Both the position numbers and the translations under genes were made by a program. Positions 15,500 through 22,884 of a stretch of 64,000 nt of DNA are shown here, piece after piece; position 1 is the stretch's first letter; every line of letters begins with the position of its first letter. The notes beneath the pieces were generated by a model. The model was not told the DNA's origin, searched no databases, and saw only the letters and a list, made by a program, of their open reading frames with translations. Origin of the DNA: Kribbella steppae. Lineage in GTDB: Bacteria; Actinomycetota; Actinomycetes; Propionibacteriales; Kribbellaceae. The stretch covers positions 186,001 to 250,000 of the forward strand of contig NZ_SLWN01000001.1 in the NCBI RefSeq assembly GCF_004342025.1, read 5' to 3'.

Positions 15500-17116
15500 A
15501 TGAGCACCTCGACCAATACCCCACCGGCCCCACCCGCCGGGCAACCATCAACCGCCTCAGCCGGCTCAACCGTGACCCCTGACTCGGCCGGCTCGACCAC
15601 GGCGCTGGACTCGGCCGGCTCAGCCGCTACGCCCGACTCGGCCAGCTCGACGCTGGATTCGGCCGGATCGTCGGACTCGGCCGGCTCGTCCGGGGTGGCG
15701 GACTCGGCCGGCCCGACTGGTACGCCGTACCGGTGGCGGTGGATCGTGCTGGCGACCGTGTTGATCGCCGAGATCATGGATCTTGTCGACGCGACGATTG
15801 TCAACATTGCAGCGCCGTCGATCCGGGCCGAGCTCGGCGGGTCCGAGTCCGCGATGCAGTGGATGCTGGCCGGCTACACGCTCGCGTTCGCGATCGGGCT
15901 GATCAGCTTCGGCCGGCTCGGCGACCTGGTCGGACGACGCCGGCTGTTCGTCATCGGTGCGGCCGGGTTCACCCTCGCGTCCGTGATCTGCGGGCTGGCC
16001 ACCTCACCGGAACTGCTGATCGGCAGCCGGGTCGCGCAGGGTGTGCTCGGCGCGGTGATGATCCCGCAGGGGTTCGCGATCCTGAAGGCGGTCATCCCGC
16101 CGGCGGAGATCGGCAAGGCGTTCGCGATGTTCGGTCCGGTGATGGGATTGTCCGCAGTCGCCGGACCGATCATTGCCGGTGTCCTCATCGACGCGAACTG
16201 GTTCGACGCGGGCTGGCGGATGATTTTCTTCATCAACGTCCCGATCGGCATGCTCGCCCTGTTCGGCGCGCTCCGCTTCATGCCCGAGGTGAAGACACCG
16301 GGCGCATCCCGGCTCGACCCGGCCGGCGTGATCCTGGTCAGTCTCGCGTCCGGGTTGCTGATCTACCCGCTGGTCGAGGGCCGTGAGCTCGGCTGGCCTT
16401 TGTGGACAATCCTGATGTTGATCGTGTCGATCCCGATGTTCGCGCTGTTCGGCTGGCGCGAGCGCCGGTCCGGGAACCCGGTCATCGACCCGTCGCTGTT
16501 CCGCAGTCGCGGGTACGTCGCCGGCCTCGGCGTGATCACCACGTTCTTCCTGGCGATGTCCGGTTTCATGCTGGTGTTCAACCTGTTCACCCAGCTCGGA
16601 CTGCACTACAGCCCGCTGAAGGCCGGCCTCGCGATGGTGCCGTTCTCACTCGGGATCGCGATCGGCGCGCCACTGTCCGGCGGACTGCTCGCGCCGAAAC
16701 TCGGCCGCAACGCGCTGCAACTCGGCATCGCGGTGATGACGCTGGCGATGGGCGGCGTGTGGTTCACCCTGCACGCGTACGGCGACGCGACGACGATCTG
16801 GAACCTGGTCCCGGCGACCCTGGCCACCGGGATCGGCGCCGGAATGGTGTTCGCGCCGCTGTTCGACATCATCCTGGCCTCGATCGACGACCAGGCCGCG
16901 GGTTCGGCGTCCGGCGTACTGACCGCGATGCAGCAGTTCGGCGGGGCGATCGGCGTCGCGGTGATCGGCACGATCTTCTTCCAGCTGCTGCCGGAGCACG
17001 CGTTCCTCGGTGCCACCAAGACCACGGTGGTGGTCGCGATCGGACTGTTCGTGGTGAGCCTCGCCGTCAGCTGGCTGCTCCCGAAGCGCGCCCGCGAGGG
17101 AGCCGCCGCCCACTGA
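15500..17116 (+). CDS. MFS drug exporter, EmrB/QacA (DHA2) type
   Basis: This 538-residue protein has the 14-helix DHA2 layout typical of proton-driven drug efflux. The first membrane helix contains AEIMDLVDATIVNIAAPSI, and the A motif is FGRLGDLVGRRRLF. Before the first helix is an unusual 75-residue cytoplasmic tail made of repeated DSAGS(S/T) units rich in Ser, Ala, Gly, Thr and Asp. CAGGAG precedes the ATG. The adjacent divergent TetR gene and its operators indicate induction by a substrate of the pump. The exported compound cannot be told from sequence. Confidence 0.92.
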   Translation: MSTSTNTPPAPPAGQPSTASAGSTVTPDSAGSTTALDSAGSAATPDSASSTLDSAGSSDSAGSSGVADSAGPTGTPYRWRWIVLATVLIAEIMDLVDATIVNIAAPSIRAELGGSESAMQWMLAGYTLAFAIGLISFGRLGDLVGRRRLFVIGAAGFTLASVICGLATSPELLIGSRVAQGVLGAVMIPQGFAILKAVIPPAEIGKAFAMFGPVMGLSAVAGPIIAGVLIDANWFDAGWRMIFFINVPIGMLALFGALRFMPEVKTPGASRLDPAGVILVSLASGLLIYPLVEGRELGWPLWTILMLIVSIPMFALFGWRERRSGNPVIDPSLFRSRGYVAGLGVITTFFLAMSGFMLVFNLFTQLGLHYSPLKAGLAMVPFSLGIAIGAPLSGGLLAPKLGRNALQLGIAVMTLAMGGVWFTLHAYGDATTIWNLVPATLATGIGAGMVFAPLFDIILASIDDQAAGSASGVLTAMQQFGGAIGVAVIGTIFFQLLPEHAFLGATKTTVVVAIGLFVVSLAVSWLLPKRAREGAAAH

Positions 17117-17178
17117 TCTAGGGCGACCGTCAGTGGAAGAAGTCAGCCCACCCGGCAGATCGACCGAGTGCCGCCACG

Positions 17179-17253
17179 GCGACCATCGGTGGGACGAGTC
17201 GGGGCAACCGTCGGTGGGACGAGTCGGAGCGACCGCCGGTGGGACAAGCCGCC
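17179..17253. repeat. 25-bp tandem repeat, three copies
   Basis: Units begin at 17179, 17204 and 17229, with the core GCGACCRYCGGTGGGACGAG. A diverged copy, GCGACCGTCAGTGG, follows the exporter stop at about 17120. The array lies between the exporter and the terminator. Confidence 0.75.
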
Positions 17254-17275
17254 GTCGAGTCGGCCGCGGGCATGC

Positions 17276-17313
17276 GAAAGCCCCGCTCCTCAGTGCTGAG
17301 GAGCGGGGCTTTC
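17276..17313. terminator. Bidirectional intrinsic terminator
   Basis: GAAAGCCCCGCTCCTCAG (17276-17293) and its exact reverse complement (17296-17313) form an 18-bp perfect stem. It is AT-flanked on both outer sides (GAAAG/CTTTC) and lies between the convergent exporter and erpA genes. Confidence 0.85.
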
Positions 17314-17321
17314 GGGCTACG

Positions 17322-17678
17322 TCAGTTGAACGAGTCGCCGCAGGCGCAGGAGCCGGTGGCGTTCGGGTTGTCGATCGTGAAGCCCTGCTTCTCGATGGTG
17401 TCGACGAAGTCGATCGAGGCGCCCTTCAGGTACGGCGCGCTCATCCGGTCGGTCACGACGTTCACGCCGTTGAAGTCGGCCACCACGTCACCGTCGAGCT
17501 GACGCTCGTCGAAGAACAGCTGGTACCGCAGCCCGGAGCAACCACCCGGCTGTACGGCGACCCGCAGCGCGAGGTCGTCGCGTCCTTCCTGCTCGAGCAG
17601 CGCCTTCACCTTGGCGGCGGCCCCGTCGGTGAGGAGCACACCTGTGGCGACGGCCTGCTCGGTCTGCGCTTCAGTCAT
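17322..17678 (-). CDS. erpA: A-type iron-sulphur cluster carrier/insertion protein
   Basis: This 118-residue protein is an ErpA/HesB/IscA-type carrier that delivers Fe-S clusters to client enzymes in the cytoplasm. The three conserved cysteines are present in PGGCSGLRYQLFF and GSCACGDSFN at the extreme C terminus. Length and ends match the family exactly. It is a single-gene unit closed by the strong terminator just beyond its stop. Fe-S clients in this window include NadA, CoxS and the YdiJ-like dehydrogenase. Confidence 0.95.
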   Translation of the reverse strand: MTEAQTEQAVATGVLLTDGAAAKVKALLEQEGRDDLALRVAVQPGGCSGLRYQLFFDERQLDGDVVADFNGVNVVTDRMSAPYLKGASIDFVDTIEKQGFTIDNPNATGSCACGDSFN

Positions 17679-17861
17679 TCCTGACTCCAGTCATCTCGTG
17701 AGCGCCCGGCTGCTGTGGGCAGGCAGCCGTGCGCGGAAAGTCCGCTGTCATTCCAGGCCAACACCCGTCGATCTGGAACCATTCCCATGGTCGCACACCA
17801 ATTTCCTGGATCAACTACCTGCCTCGCTGGCCGGACGCCGATTCGACGCACGGCCCGCTCG

Positions 17862-17950
17862 CCGGCGTTCCGCCGTACGGGCGCCACCCGGTTCCCCGGC
17901 GTCCGCGGTACGGGCACCACGCGGCTCCCCGGCGTTCCGCCATACGGAAC
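17862..17950. repeat. 33/34-bp tandem repeat, about 2.6 copies
   Basis: Copies begin with CCGGCGT at 17862, 17896 and 17929, each continuing into CCGYNGTACGGGC-like sequence. The array ends directly at the 3' end of the glycerate kinase gene. No convincing gene is seen in 17679-17954; an open minus-strand frame there is arginine/proline-rich shadow sequence. Confidence 0.65.
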
Positions 17951-17954
17951 GAGG

Positions 17955-19049
17955 TCAGCGGGCCCAGGTCTTGGCGACACGCTCCGCGACGGCGGCCAGC
18001 GAGCCGTGCGGGTCGGCGAACGCCTGCGCCTCCCCCACCGCGTCGACAAGCGAGTACGCCGACTCGACGCCCATCGTGCGCATCTCGCGGGAGCCGATCA
18101 GGACCTTTCCGGCCAGTACGACGCACGGCCGCATCGCGTCGTTCGCCACCTTCGCGACCCCCGCGATCACCTTGCCGTCACGCGACTGGAAATCGAAGGC
18201 ACCCTCACCGCTCAGCACCAGATCGACCCGCGACGCCTTCTCCTTCAGCCCGGTCAGCTCCGCGACGAGGTCGATCCCGGACACCCGTTCGGCGCCGAGC
18301 AGCAACAGTGCGTAACCGAGTCCACCGGCCGCGCCCGCGCCATTCTGATCCGCGGTCTTGCGATCCGCGAGCTCCGCGAAGTGCGTCAGCCAGCCATCCA
18401 CCTCGGGCTTGCGCTCGTCCGCGAGGCCCTTCTGCTTACCGAACACATTGGTCGCGCCGCGCAGCCCGAGCATCGGGTTCTCCACGTCACTCGCCGCGAC
18501 GAACTCGATCCCGGCCATCCGCGTCCGCGCCGGCTCCAGGTCAACCTCGGTCAGCGCCGCGAGGCCTGCCGCTCCGGCGTCCAGGCTGCCCCCGGCGGCT
18601 GTCGCTCCCAACGCGGCGAGCAGACCCGCGCCGGCGTCGTTCGTCCCGGATCCACCGAGCCCGAGGATGATCCGCTTCGCCCCGGCGTCGACCGCGGCCG
18701 CGATGAGCTGGCCAACGCCGTACGTGGTCGCATCCTCCGGCCGGCGCTGCTCCGGCTCGACCAGGTGCAGACCGCAGGCCTGCGCGGTTTCGACGTACGC
18801 CGTTTCGCCCGCGAGCAGCACCGTCGCCGGGGTGTCCTCGCCGAGCGGTCCGCGGACCGTCACCGACAGCAGGGTCCCGTCGACGACGGCCGACAGTACG
18901 TCGATGAACCCGGGACCGCCGTCGGCCATCGGCGCGACCAGCACCTCCGCGTCCGGGTCCCGCCGCCGCCAGCCTTCCTCGATGGCAGCCGCCGCCTCAA
19001 CGGCGGTGAGGGTTCCCGCGAACTTGTCCGGCGCAATCAGCACTCGCAT
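17955..19049 (-). CDS. Glycerate kinase (GlxK type)
   Basis: This 364-residue enzyme phosphorylates D-glycerate, feeding it into glycolysis as part of glyoxylate or sugar-acid breakdown. It starts MRVLIAPDKFAGTLTAVEAA and has the family motifs MADGGPGFIDVL, LGLGGSGTNDAGAGLLAALG, ENPMLGLRGATNVFGKQKG and LSGEGAFDFQSRDGK. The frame is open to 19097, but the ATG at 19049 follows GAGAGG and matches family starts. It is monocistronic. It could use glycerate from the hexuronate or glyoxylate pathways; no partner enzyme is adjacent. Confidence 0.92.
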   Translation of the reverse strand: MRVLIAPDKFAGTLTAVEAAAAIEEGWRRRDPDAEVLVAPMADGGPGFIDVLSAVVDGTLLSVTVRGPLGEDTPATVLLAGETAYVETAQACGLHLVEPEQRRPEDATTYGVGQLIAAAVDAGAKRIILGLGGSGTNDAGAGLLAALGATAAGGSLDAGAAGLAALTEVDLEPARTRMAGIEFVAASDVENPMLGLRGATNVFGKQKGLADERKPEVDGWLTHFAELADRKTADQNGAGAAGGLGYALLLLGAERVSGIDLVAELTGLKEKASRVDLVLSGEGAFDFQSRDGKVIAGVAKVANDAMRPCVVLAGKVLIGSREMRTMGVESAYSLVDAVGEAQAFADPHGSLAAVAERVAKTWAR

Positions 19050-19163
19050 GCCGACATCCTCTCCCACATCCATTCGCCCCCGCCGCCCGGGAACCACCTC
19101 GCGGACACGCCTCGCCTTCAGGTCCGTTGACTCGTCTCAGCGCGGGCAGTTGGATCGGCAGCC

Positions 19164-19565
19164 ATGAAGACAATCCTCTTCGCGTACCGCGTGAGCGATC
19201 TCGAACGGTCGCTCGCCTTCTACCGGACGGTGGGCTACACCGAGCTCGGCACCGTGCCGTTCGACGACGGATCCAGCCTGGTCTGGCTGAAGCTTCCGGA
19301 CGAACCGGCGGTGTCGCTCGAACTGGTACACCGGCCCGCCGACGGACCGGTCAAGATCGGCGGCTTCGAGCACTTCGCGATCGAGGTCGAGTCGCTGAGT
19401 GAGACGATCGAGCGTCTCACCGAGGCCGGTCTGGAACCGGGATCGATGGAATTCCCCGCGGGTTCCGAGGGCCCGAAGACGTCCTGGCTCATCGACCCCG
19501 ACGGCTACCGCATCGAGCTGGTCGAGTGGCCGCCTGGCGGGCCGCCGGTGGTCGACCAGGCGTAG
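19164..19565 (+). CDS. VOC family protein (glyoxalase I-like)
   Basis: This 133-residue single VOC unit pair resembles lactoylglutathione lyases. It has AYRVSDLERSLAFYRTVGY at the N terminus, FEHFAIEVESLSETIERL in the middle and FLIDPDGYRIELVEW-like sequence (SWLIDPDGYRIELVEW) near the end, providing the metal-ligand positions of the fold. The substrate is not known. Its last codons, including the TAG stop, form the first unit of a tandem repeat array that runs on beyond the gene. Confidence 0.82.
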   Translation: MKTILFAYRVSDLERSLAFYRTVGYTELGTVPFDDGSSLVWLKLPDEPAVSLELVHRPADGPVKIGGFEHFAIEVESLSETIERLTEAGLEPGSMEFPAGSEGPKTSWLIDPDGYRIELVEWPPGGPPVVDQA

Positions 19566-19659
19566 TGACGGTCGGCCGACCAGGCGTAGCTACGGTTCGG
19601 TCGACTAGGAGTGGCTATGGTCGGTCGACCAGGCGTAGCTACGGTCGGTCGACCAGGCG
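19548..19659. repeat. 24-bp tandem array starting on the VOC gene stop codon
   Basis: The core GGTCGACCAGGCGTAG, which encodes the final VDQA and stop of the VOC gene, is repeated about four more times with small changes (spacing about 24-25 bases) up to 19659. The later copies each still carry the TAG or a close variant. Confidence 0.8.
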
Positions 19660-19747
19660 CGCCGAAAGGGGTACGGCCAGTTCGTGCGCCGCCACGACCT
19701 CCTGCGGCGTTCTGCCCTGCGGACTGCATCGCGGCGGCCGACTTCCG

Positions 19748-20446
19748 CTAGCGTGACCGCGACGCCGCCCCTTGCCGGATCGCCGGGATCACAAGGTGAC
19801 GTCGTTCGGCCGGACCGACAGCGGCCACGCGGTCGAGCAGGAGACCAACCGCCTTGTCGGCGAACGCCTCATGATCACCGGGACCCGCCTTCTCGGCGAA
19901 CGCCTCATGATCACCGGACCCCGCCTTGTCAGCGAACGCCTCGTGATCACTGGGACCGGCGAGCAGCGAGTGCGCGTACTCGATCGAGACTCGGTCGAAC
20001 GCGAGGTCGGAACGCCCCTCCCCCAACAGGACCACCGGCCGGCTCGGAACCGCCGCGGCGCCGGCAGATGCCGACGGCCACAAGAGAATTCCGTCGACCA
20101 GCCGGTCACGAAGACCGTCGAGGGCGAGCTCTTCCGCAACTCTGTCTCCGTCCGTCTGCTCGATCAGAACGGCGACGCCGCGCTTCTTCGCTGCCCGGCC
20201 GACGGCTCCGGCGAGCCCGGCGAAGTACTCCAGGGCGAGGTCGGGAATCGCCAGCGCGATCACGCCGCAACTCCCCTTGCGCAACGAACGGGCGCCGAGG
20301 TTGGGGCGATAGTCCAGTGCGGCGATCGCGGCTTCCACCTTCGCCCGGGTCGCCGGCGTGACATGCGGATAGTGGTTGATGACGTTGGAAACGGTCTTCA
20401 CCGAGACACCGGCTCGCTGGGCGACATCACGCATCCGCGCCGTCAT
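19748..20446 (-). CDS. Truncated LacI family regulator with internal 12-residue repeats
   Basis: This 232-residue protein has an intact LacI helix-turn-helix and hinge (MRDVAQRAGVSVKTVSNVIN, then LDYRPNLGARSLR) and the first part of the sugar-binding domain. It is about 100 residues short of the normal 330-340. Around residues 165-200, at the point where the second lobe should begin, a 12-residue unit with DHEAFADKA occurs three times. The chain then ends in RHLVIPAIRQGAASRSR. The DNA-binding half looks functional, while the effector domain cannot fold normally. It may be a decayed gene or a ligand-blind repressor. Two LacI-type palindromes lie just upstream. Confidence 0.75.
   Translation of the reverse strand: MTARMRDVAQRAGVSVKTVSNVINHYPHVTPATRAKVEAAIAALDYRPNLGARSLRKGSCGVIALAIPDLALEYFAGLAGAVGRAAKKRGVAVLIEQTDGDRVAEELALDGLRDRLVDGILLWPSASAGAAAVPSRPVVLLGEGRSDLAFDRVSIEYAHSLLAGPSDHEAFADKAGSGDHEAFAEKAGPGDHEAFADKAVGLLLDRVAAVGPAERRHLVIPAIRQGAASRSR
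19850..19957. repeat. 36-bp in-frame tandem repeat, three copies, inside the LacI gene
   Basis: Copies lie at 19850-19885, 19886-19921 and 19922-19957 with only a few differences. The unit length is a multiple of three, so expansion keeps the reading frame. Confidence 0.9.
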
Positions 20447-20511
20447 CGATCCCCCCGTGCCATCACGTGCTCCTGGAATTCATCACGTTACGGCGCCTCG
20501 GCGTGAGGTGC

Positions 20512-20542
20512 AACGCGTTAACGCCGTTCAACGCGTTATGTT
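20512..20542. promoter_or_regulatory. Paired LacI-type operators and promoter
   Basis: The palindrome AACGCGTT occurs at 20512-20519 and 20530-20537, 18 bases apart centre to centre, each with the central CG usual for LacI sites. TATGTT at 20537-20542 is a likely -10 for the downstream zinc-finger gene and overlaps the second site. The divergent truncated LacI is the natural candidate to bind here. Confidence 0.65.
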
Positions 20543-20548
20543 GGTGTG

Positions 20549-21085
20549 GTGCGAGTTCAGGTGGAGCCGATGCCGCTCGACACTCTGGTCGAGCTGGTGA
20601 ACGGCTGGGGCGTCGAACCTCGCCGCGCGGGTGCCAGATCGGTGGTACCCCCGCTCGCCGACCACGTCGGCCGGGCCGGCGTTCCCGCCTCGGTGGCCGA
20701 TGTGCTGACGGACTCCGAGCTGATCCAGTTCGCCGACACGGTCTTCGGGATCTTCGCTTCGGGGGGTACGGCTGCTCGCGTCGCCGCGATCTCCGGCCTG
20801 CTGACGCGCATCGACGTACGGCCCGACCTCACCTTGGAAGACGGCGACGTCCGGCGGAGGTGGTGGGCGGACGCCGACGACGCTCTGCTGGCCGCGGCTC
20901 TGCTGGCCCTGAGGGCGCAGCTGTCCGACGAGGATCCCGCTCGCCTCGGCGTCTGCGTCGACGGCGGTTGCGCGGACATCTACATCGACGTCTCACCCGC
21001 TGGGCGGCGGCGCTTCTGCTCGGTCACGTGCCAGAACCGTGCCCGCGCCGCGAGGTACCGGCGCACCCGGCGAAGCGCCCCGTGA
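20549..21085 (+). CDS. CGNR-type zinc-finger protein (ABATE domain)
   Basis: This 178-residue protein ends in a CGNR-like zinc finger, LGVCVDGGCADIYIDVS followed by RRRFCSVTCQNRARAARYRR. CQNR replaces the usual CGNR, and the four cysteines are kept. The N-terminal part is the stress-linked ABATE-type region, although it is short. Such proteins are probable transcription regulators in actinobacteria. GTG codons at 20546 and 20549 and an ATG at 20570 are possible starts. 20549 is chosen because it lies six bases after TATGTT, suggesting a leaderless message. Its TGA is the first base triplet of a long minisatellite. Confidence 0.75.
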   Translation: MRVQVEPMPLDTLVELVNGWGVEPRRAGARSVVPPLADHVGRAGVPASVADVLTDSELIQFADTVFGIFASGGTAARVAAISGLLTRIDVRPDLTLEDGDVRRRWWADADDALLAAALLALRAQLSDEDPARLGVCVDGGCADIYIDVSPAGRRRFCSVTCQNRARAARYRRTRRSAP

Positions 21086-21333
21086 CCAGTCCGGCCCCAT
21101 GACCTGTCCGGCCCCGTGACCAGTCCGGCCCCGTGACCTGCCCGGCCGGATGACGTGTCCGGTCCGATGACGTGTCCGGTCCGATGACCTGTCCGGTCCG
21201 ATGACCTGTCCGGTCCGATGACCTGTCCGGTCCGATGACCTGTCCGGTCCGATGACCTGTCCGGTCGGATGAGCAGCCGGTCGGATGAGCAGCCGGTCGG
21301 ATGAGCGGCCGGTCGGATGAGCAGCCGGTCCGG
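21083..21333. repeat. Minisatellite: 11 x 17 bp then 4 x 16 bp
   Basis: Eleven 17-base units (21083-21269; consensus TGACCTGTCCGGTCCGA) are followed by four 16-base units (21270-21333; TGAGCAGCCGGTCGGA). Every unit begins with TGA, and the first TGA is the stop codon of the zinc-finger gene. There are no spacers, so it is not CRISPR. It fills the gap up to the endonuclease V promoter. Confidence 0.92.
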
Positions 21334-21368
21334 TGAGCATCCGCGGGACGGACGGATACGGTGCCTGG

Positions 21369-22043
21369 ATGCAGTGGCCGAGTACACCCGCTGAAGCGAT
21401 TGCCGTTCAGGAGGAGCTGCGGGAGCTTGTCGACAGTACGGATGTCGGCGATCAGCCGCGGTATGTCGCCGGGCTTGATGTTGCGTACGACGGGGATCGG
21501 TTGGCGGCCGCGGTCGTCGTACTCGACTGGGAGACGTTGGCCGAGGTTGATCGGGCGGTCGTGCTTGGGGAGACGACGTTTCCTTATGTGCCTGGGTTGT
21601 TCGCGTTCCGGGAGGTTCCAGGGCTGCTGGAGGCGCTGAGGAAGTTGAGTACGACGCCGGATCTGCTGGTATGCGATGGGCAGGGGTTGGCGCATCCGCG
21701 GCGGTTCGGGCTCGCATGTCATCTCGGTGTGTTGACCGGGCTGCCGGCGATCGGGGCGGCGAAGACGGCGTTCGTGGGTACGCATGCCGAGCCCGGCCCG
21801 GCGCGGGGTGAGTCGGCCGATCTGATTGTTGACAATGAGGTTGTCGGCGCTGTGGTGCGTACACAGGACGGGGTGAAGCCGATCTATGTGTCCGTCGGGC
21901 ATCGCGTCAGTCTCTCGACCGCTGTGCAGCATGTCCTGCATCTGTCGCCTCGGTATCGGTTGCCGGAGACAACGCGGGCGGCTGATCACCTGTGTCGGCA
22001 GGCGTTGTCAGCGGCGGAGCAGGCGGCGGATGAGGAGTGCTAG
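21369..22043 (+). CDS. nfi: Endonuclease V (deoxyinosine 3' endonuclease)
   Basis: This 224-residue DNA repair nuclease cuts near deoxyinosine formed by adenine deamination. The catalytic motifs are all present: YVAGLDVAY (Asp), FPYVPGLFAFREVP (Glu), LVCDGQGLAHPRRFG (Asp), GAAKTAFVG (Lys) and GHRVSLSTA. The ATG at 21369 lies six bases after TACGGT, a -10-like box, so a leaderless start is likely. The open frame itself begins at 21333, next to the minisatellite. Its 3' end overlaps the convergent coxG-like gene by 36 bases. Confidence 0.93.
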   Translation: MQWPSTPAEAIAVQEELRELVDSTDVGDQPRYVAGLDVAYDGDRLAAAVVVLDWETLAEVDRAVVLGETTFPYVPGLFAFREVPGLLEALRKLSTTPDLLVCDGQGLAHPRRFGLACHLGVLTGLPAIGAAKTAFVGTHAEPGPARGESADLIVDNEVVGAVVRTQDGVKPIYVSVGHRVSLSTAVQHVLHLSPRYRLPETTRAADHLCRQALSAAEQAADEEC

Positions 22044-22865
22044 TACGGCGCCGATGAGGTAGGGGCGGGCTCGACGGACGAGTGCCGGTACGAGCGCGGA
22101 GCCCAGATCCAGCGTGGACGCGCCGGCAGTTGGCTCGCCGGATGGGGCCGGCTGAGCCTGACTTGTCGGCTCGTTGGAGACACCTGCAGCGCCGGTGGGA
22201 GTGGCGGGTCTGGTTGCGGAGGCGGTGGGCTCGGTTGTGGAGGCAGTGGGTCCGGTTGCGGAGCCGCTGGATTCGGTTGCCTGGCCGCTGGACTTGACTG
22301 CGGGGGCGGTGGGTTTGGCTGCGGAGCCGCTGGACTCGGCCGCGGGTGCGCTCGATTCGGTTGCCGCACTGCTCGACCCTGCTGTCGGCGCGGTGGGTTT
22401 GGCTGTTGTGGGTGGGGATTGGGTGGTGAGGGTGGTGGTTAGGCAGGTGACGAATTCGGCTAGGAGGTGGTCGGAGACGTCTTGGATGAGGCCGCGGCCG
22501 AACTGGGCGGGCCGGCCGGTGACTGTCAGGTCGGTTTCGACGGTGACCGCGGTGGCTGTGTCACCCGAGGCGTCCAGGCGGGCGGTGACCCGGACGGACG
22601 CCGTACTGTTGCCGCGCCGGTCCTTGCCCTTGGCCTCGACCACGGCGTGATGGTCCGCCGGGTCGCGTTCGACAAACGTTCCGGTGCCGGAGTACGTCAG
22701 CGACACCGGTCCCAGTTTGACCTTGCACGTCCCGGCGAACCCGTCGCCGTCGTACGACGTCAGGGTGGCGCCGGGAAAACACGGCACCACCCGTTCGAGG
22801 TCGTTGAACGCGGCCCAGGCCTCCTCGACCGGAGCCGGTACGACGAACTTGTGCTCGAGCTTCAT
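22008..22865 (-). CDS. coxG: CoxG-like SRPBCC protein with tail anchor
   Basis: This 285-residue protein begins with a CoxG-type SRPBCC domain (about residues 1-148; MKLEHKFVVPAPVEEAWAAF, FPGATLTS, GRGLIQDVSDHLLAEF). A linker of about 110 residues follows, rich in Pro, Ala, Ser and Thr and built of short repeats such as ESSGSA and KPTAP. The C terminus is one transmembrane segment with basic residues (YLIGAVLALLIRRLLRR). In carboxydotrophs CoxG recruits the hydroxylase to the membrane, which fits the tail anchor. It is the last gene of the cox cluster and overlaps nfi antisense. Confidence 0.85.
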   Translation of the reverse strand: MKLEHKFVVPAPVEEAWAAFNDLERVVPCFPGATLTSYDGDGFAGTCKVKLGPVSLTYSGTGTFVERDPADHHAVVEAKGKDRRGNSTASVRVTARLDASGDTATAVTVETDLTVTGRPAQFGRGLIQDVSDHLLAEFVTCLTTTLTTQSPPTTAKPTAPTAGSSSAATESSAPAAESSGSAAKPTAPAVKSSGQATESSGSATGPTASTTEPTASATRPATPTGAAGVSNEPTSQAQPAPSGEPTAGASTLDLGSALVPALVRRARPYLIGAVLALLIRRLLRR

Positions 22866-22884
22866 CCACTACCTTCCGCAGATC

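Noticed and set aside
16401..16409. DnaA-box-like TGTGGACAA here and at 48001-48009
   Set aside because: Only two isolated copies in 64 kb, one inside a gene. No cluster, AT-rich region or dnaA/dnaN neighbourhood supports an origin.
17675..18049. Small minus-strand frame of 124 residues between erpA and glycerate kinase genes
   Set aside because: It is Arg/Pro-rich, runs through a tandem repeat and into the glycerate kinase gene, and has no recognisable domain or start signal.
21083..21333. CRISPR-like array
   Set aside because: The 16-17 bp units follow each other directly without unique spacers and no cas gene is near, so it is a minisatellite.
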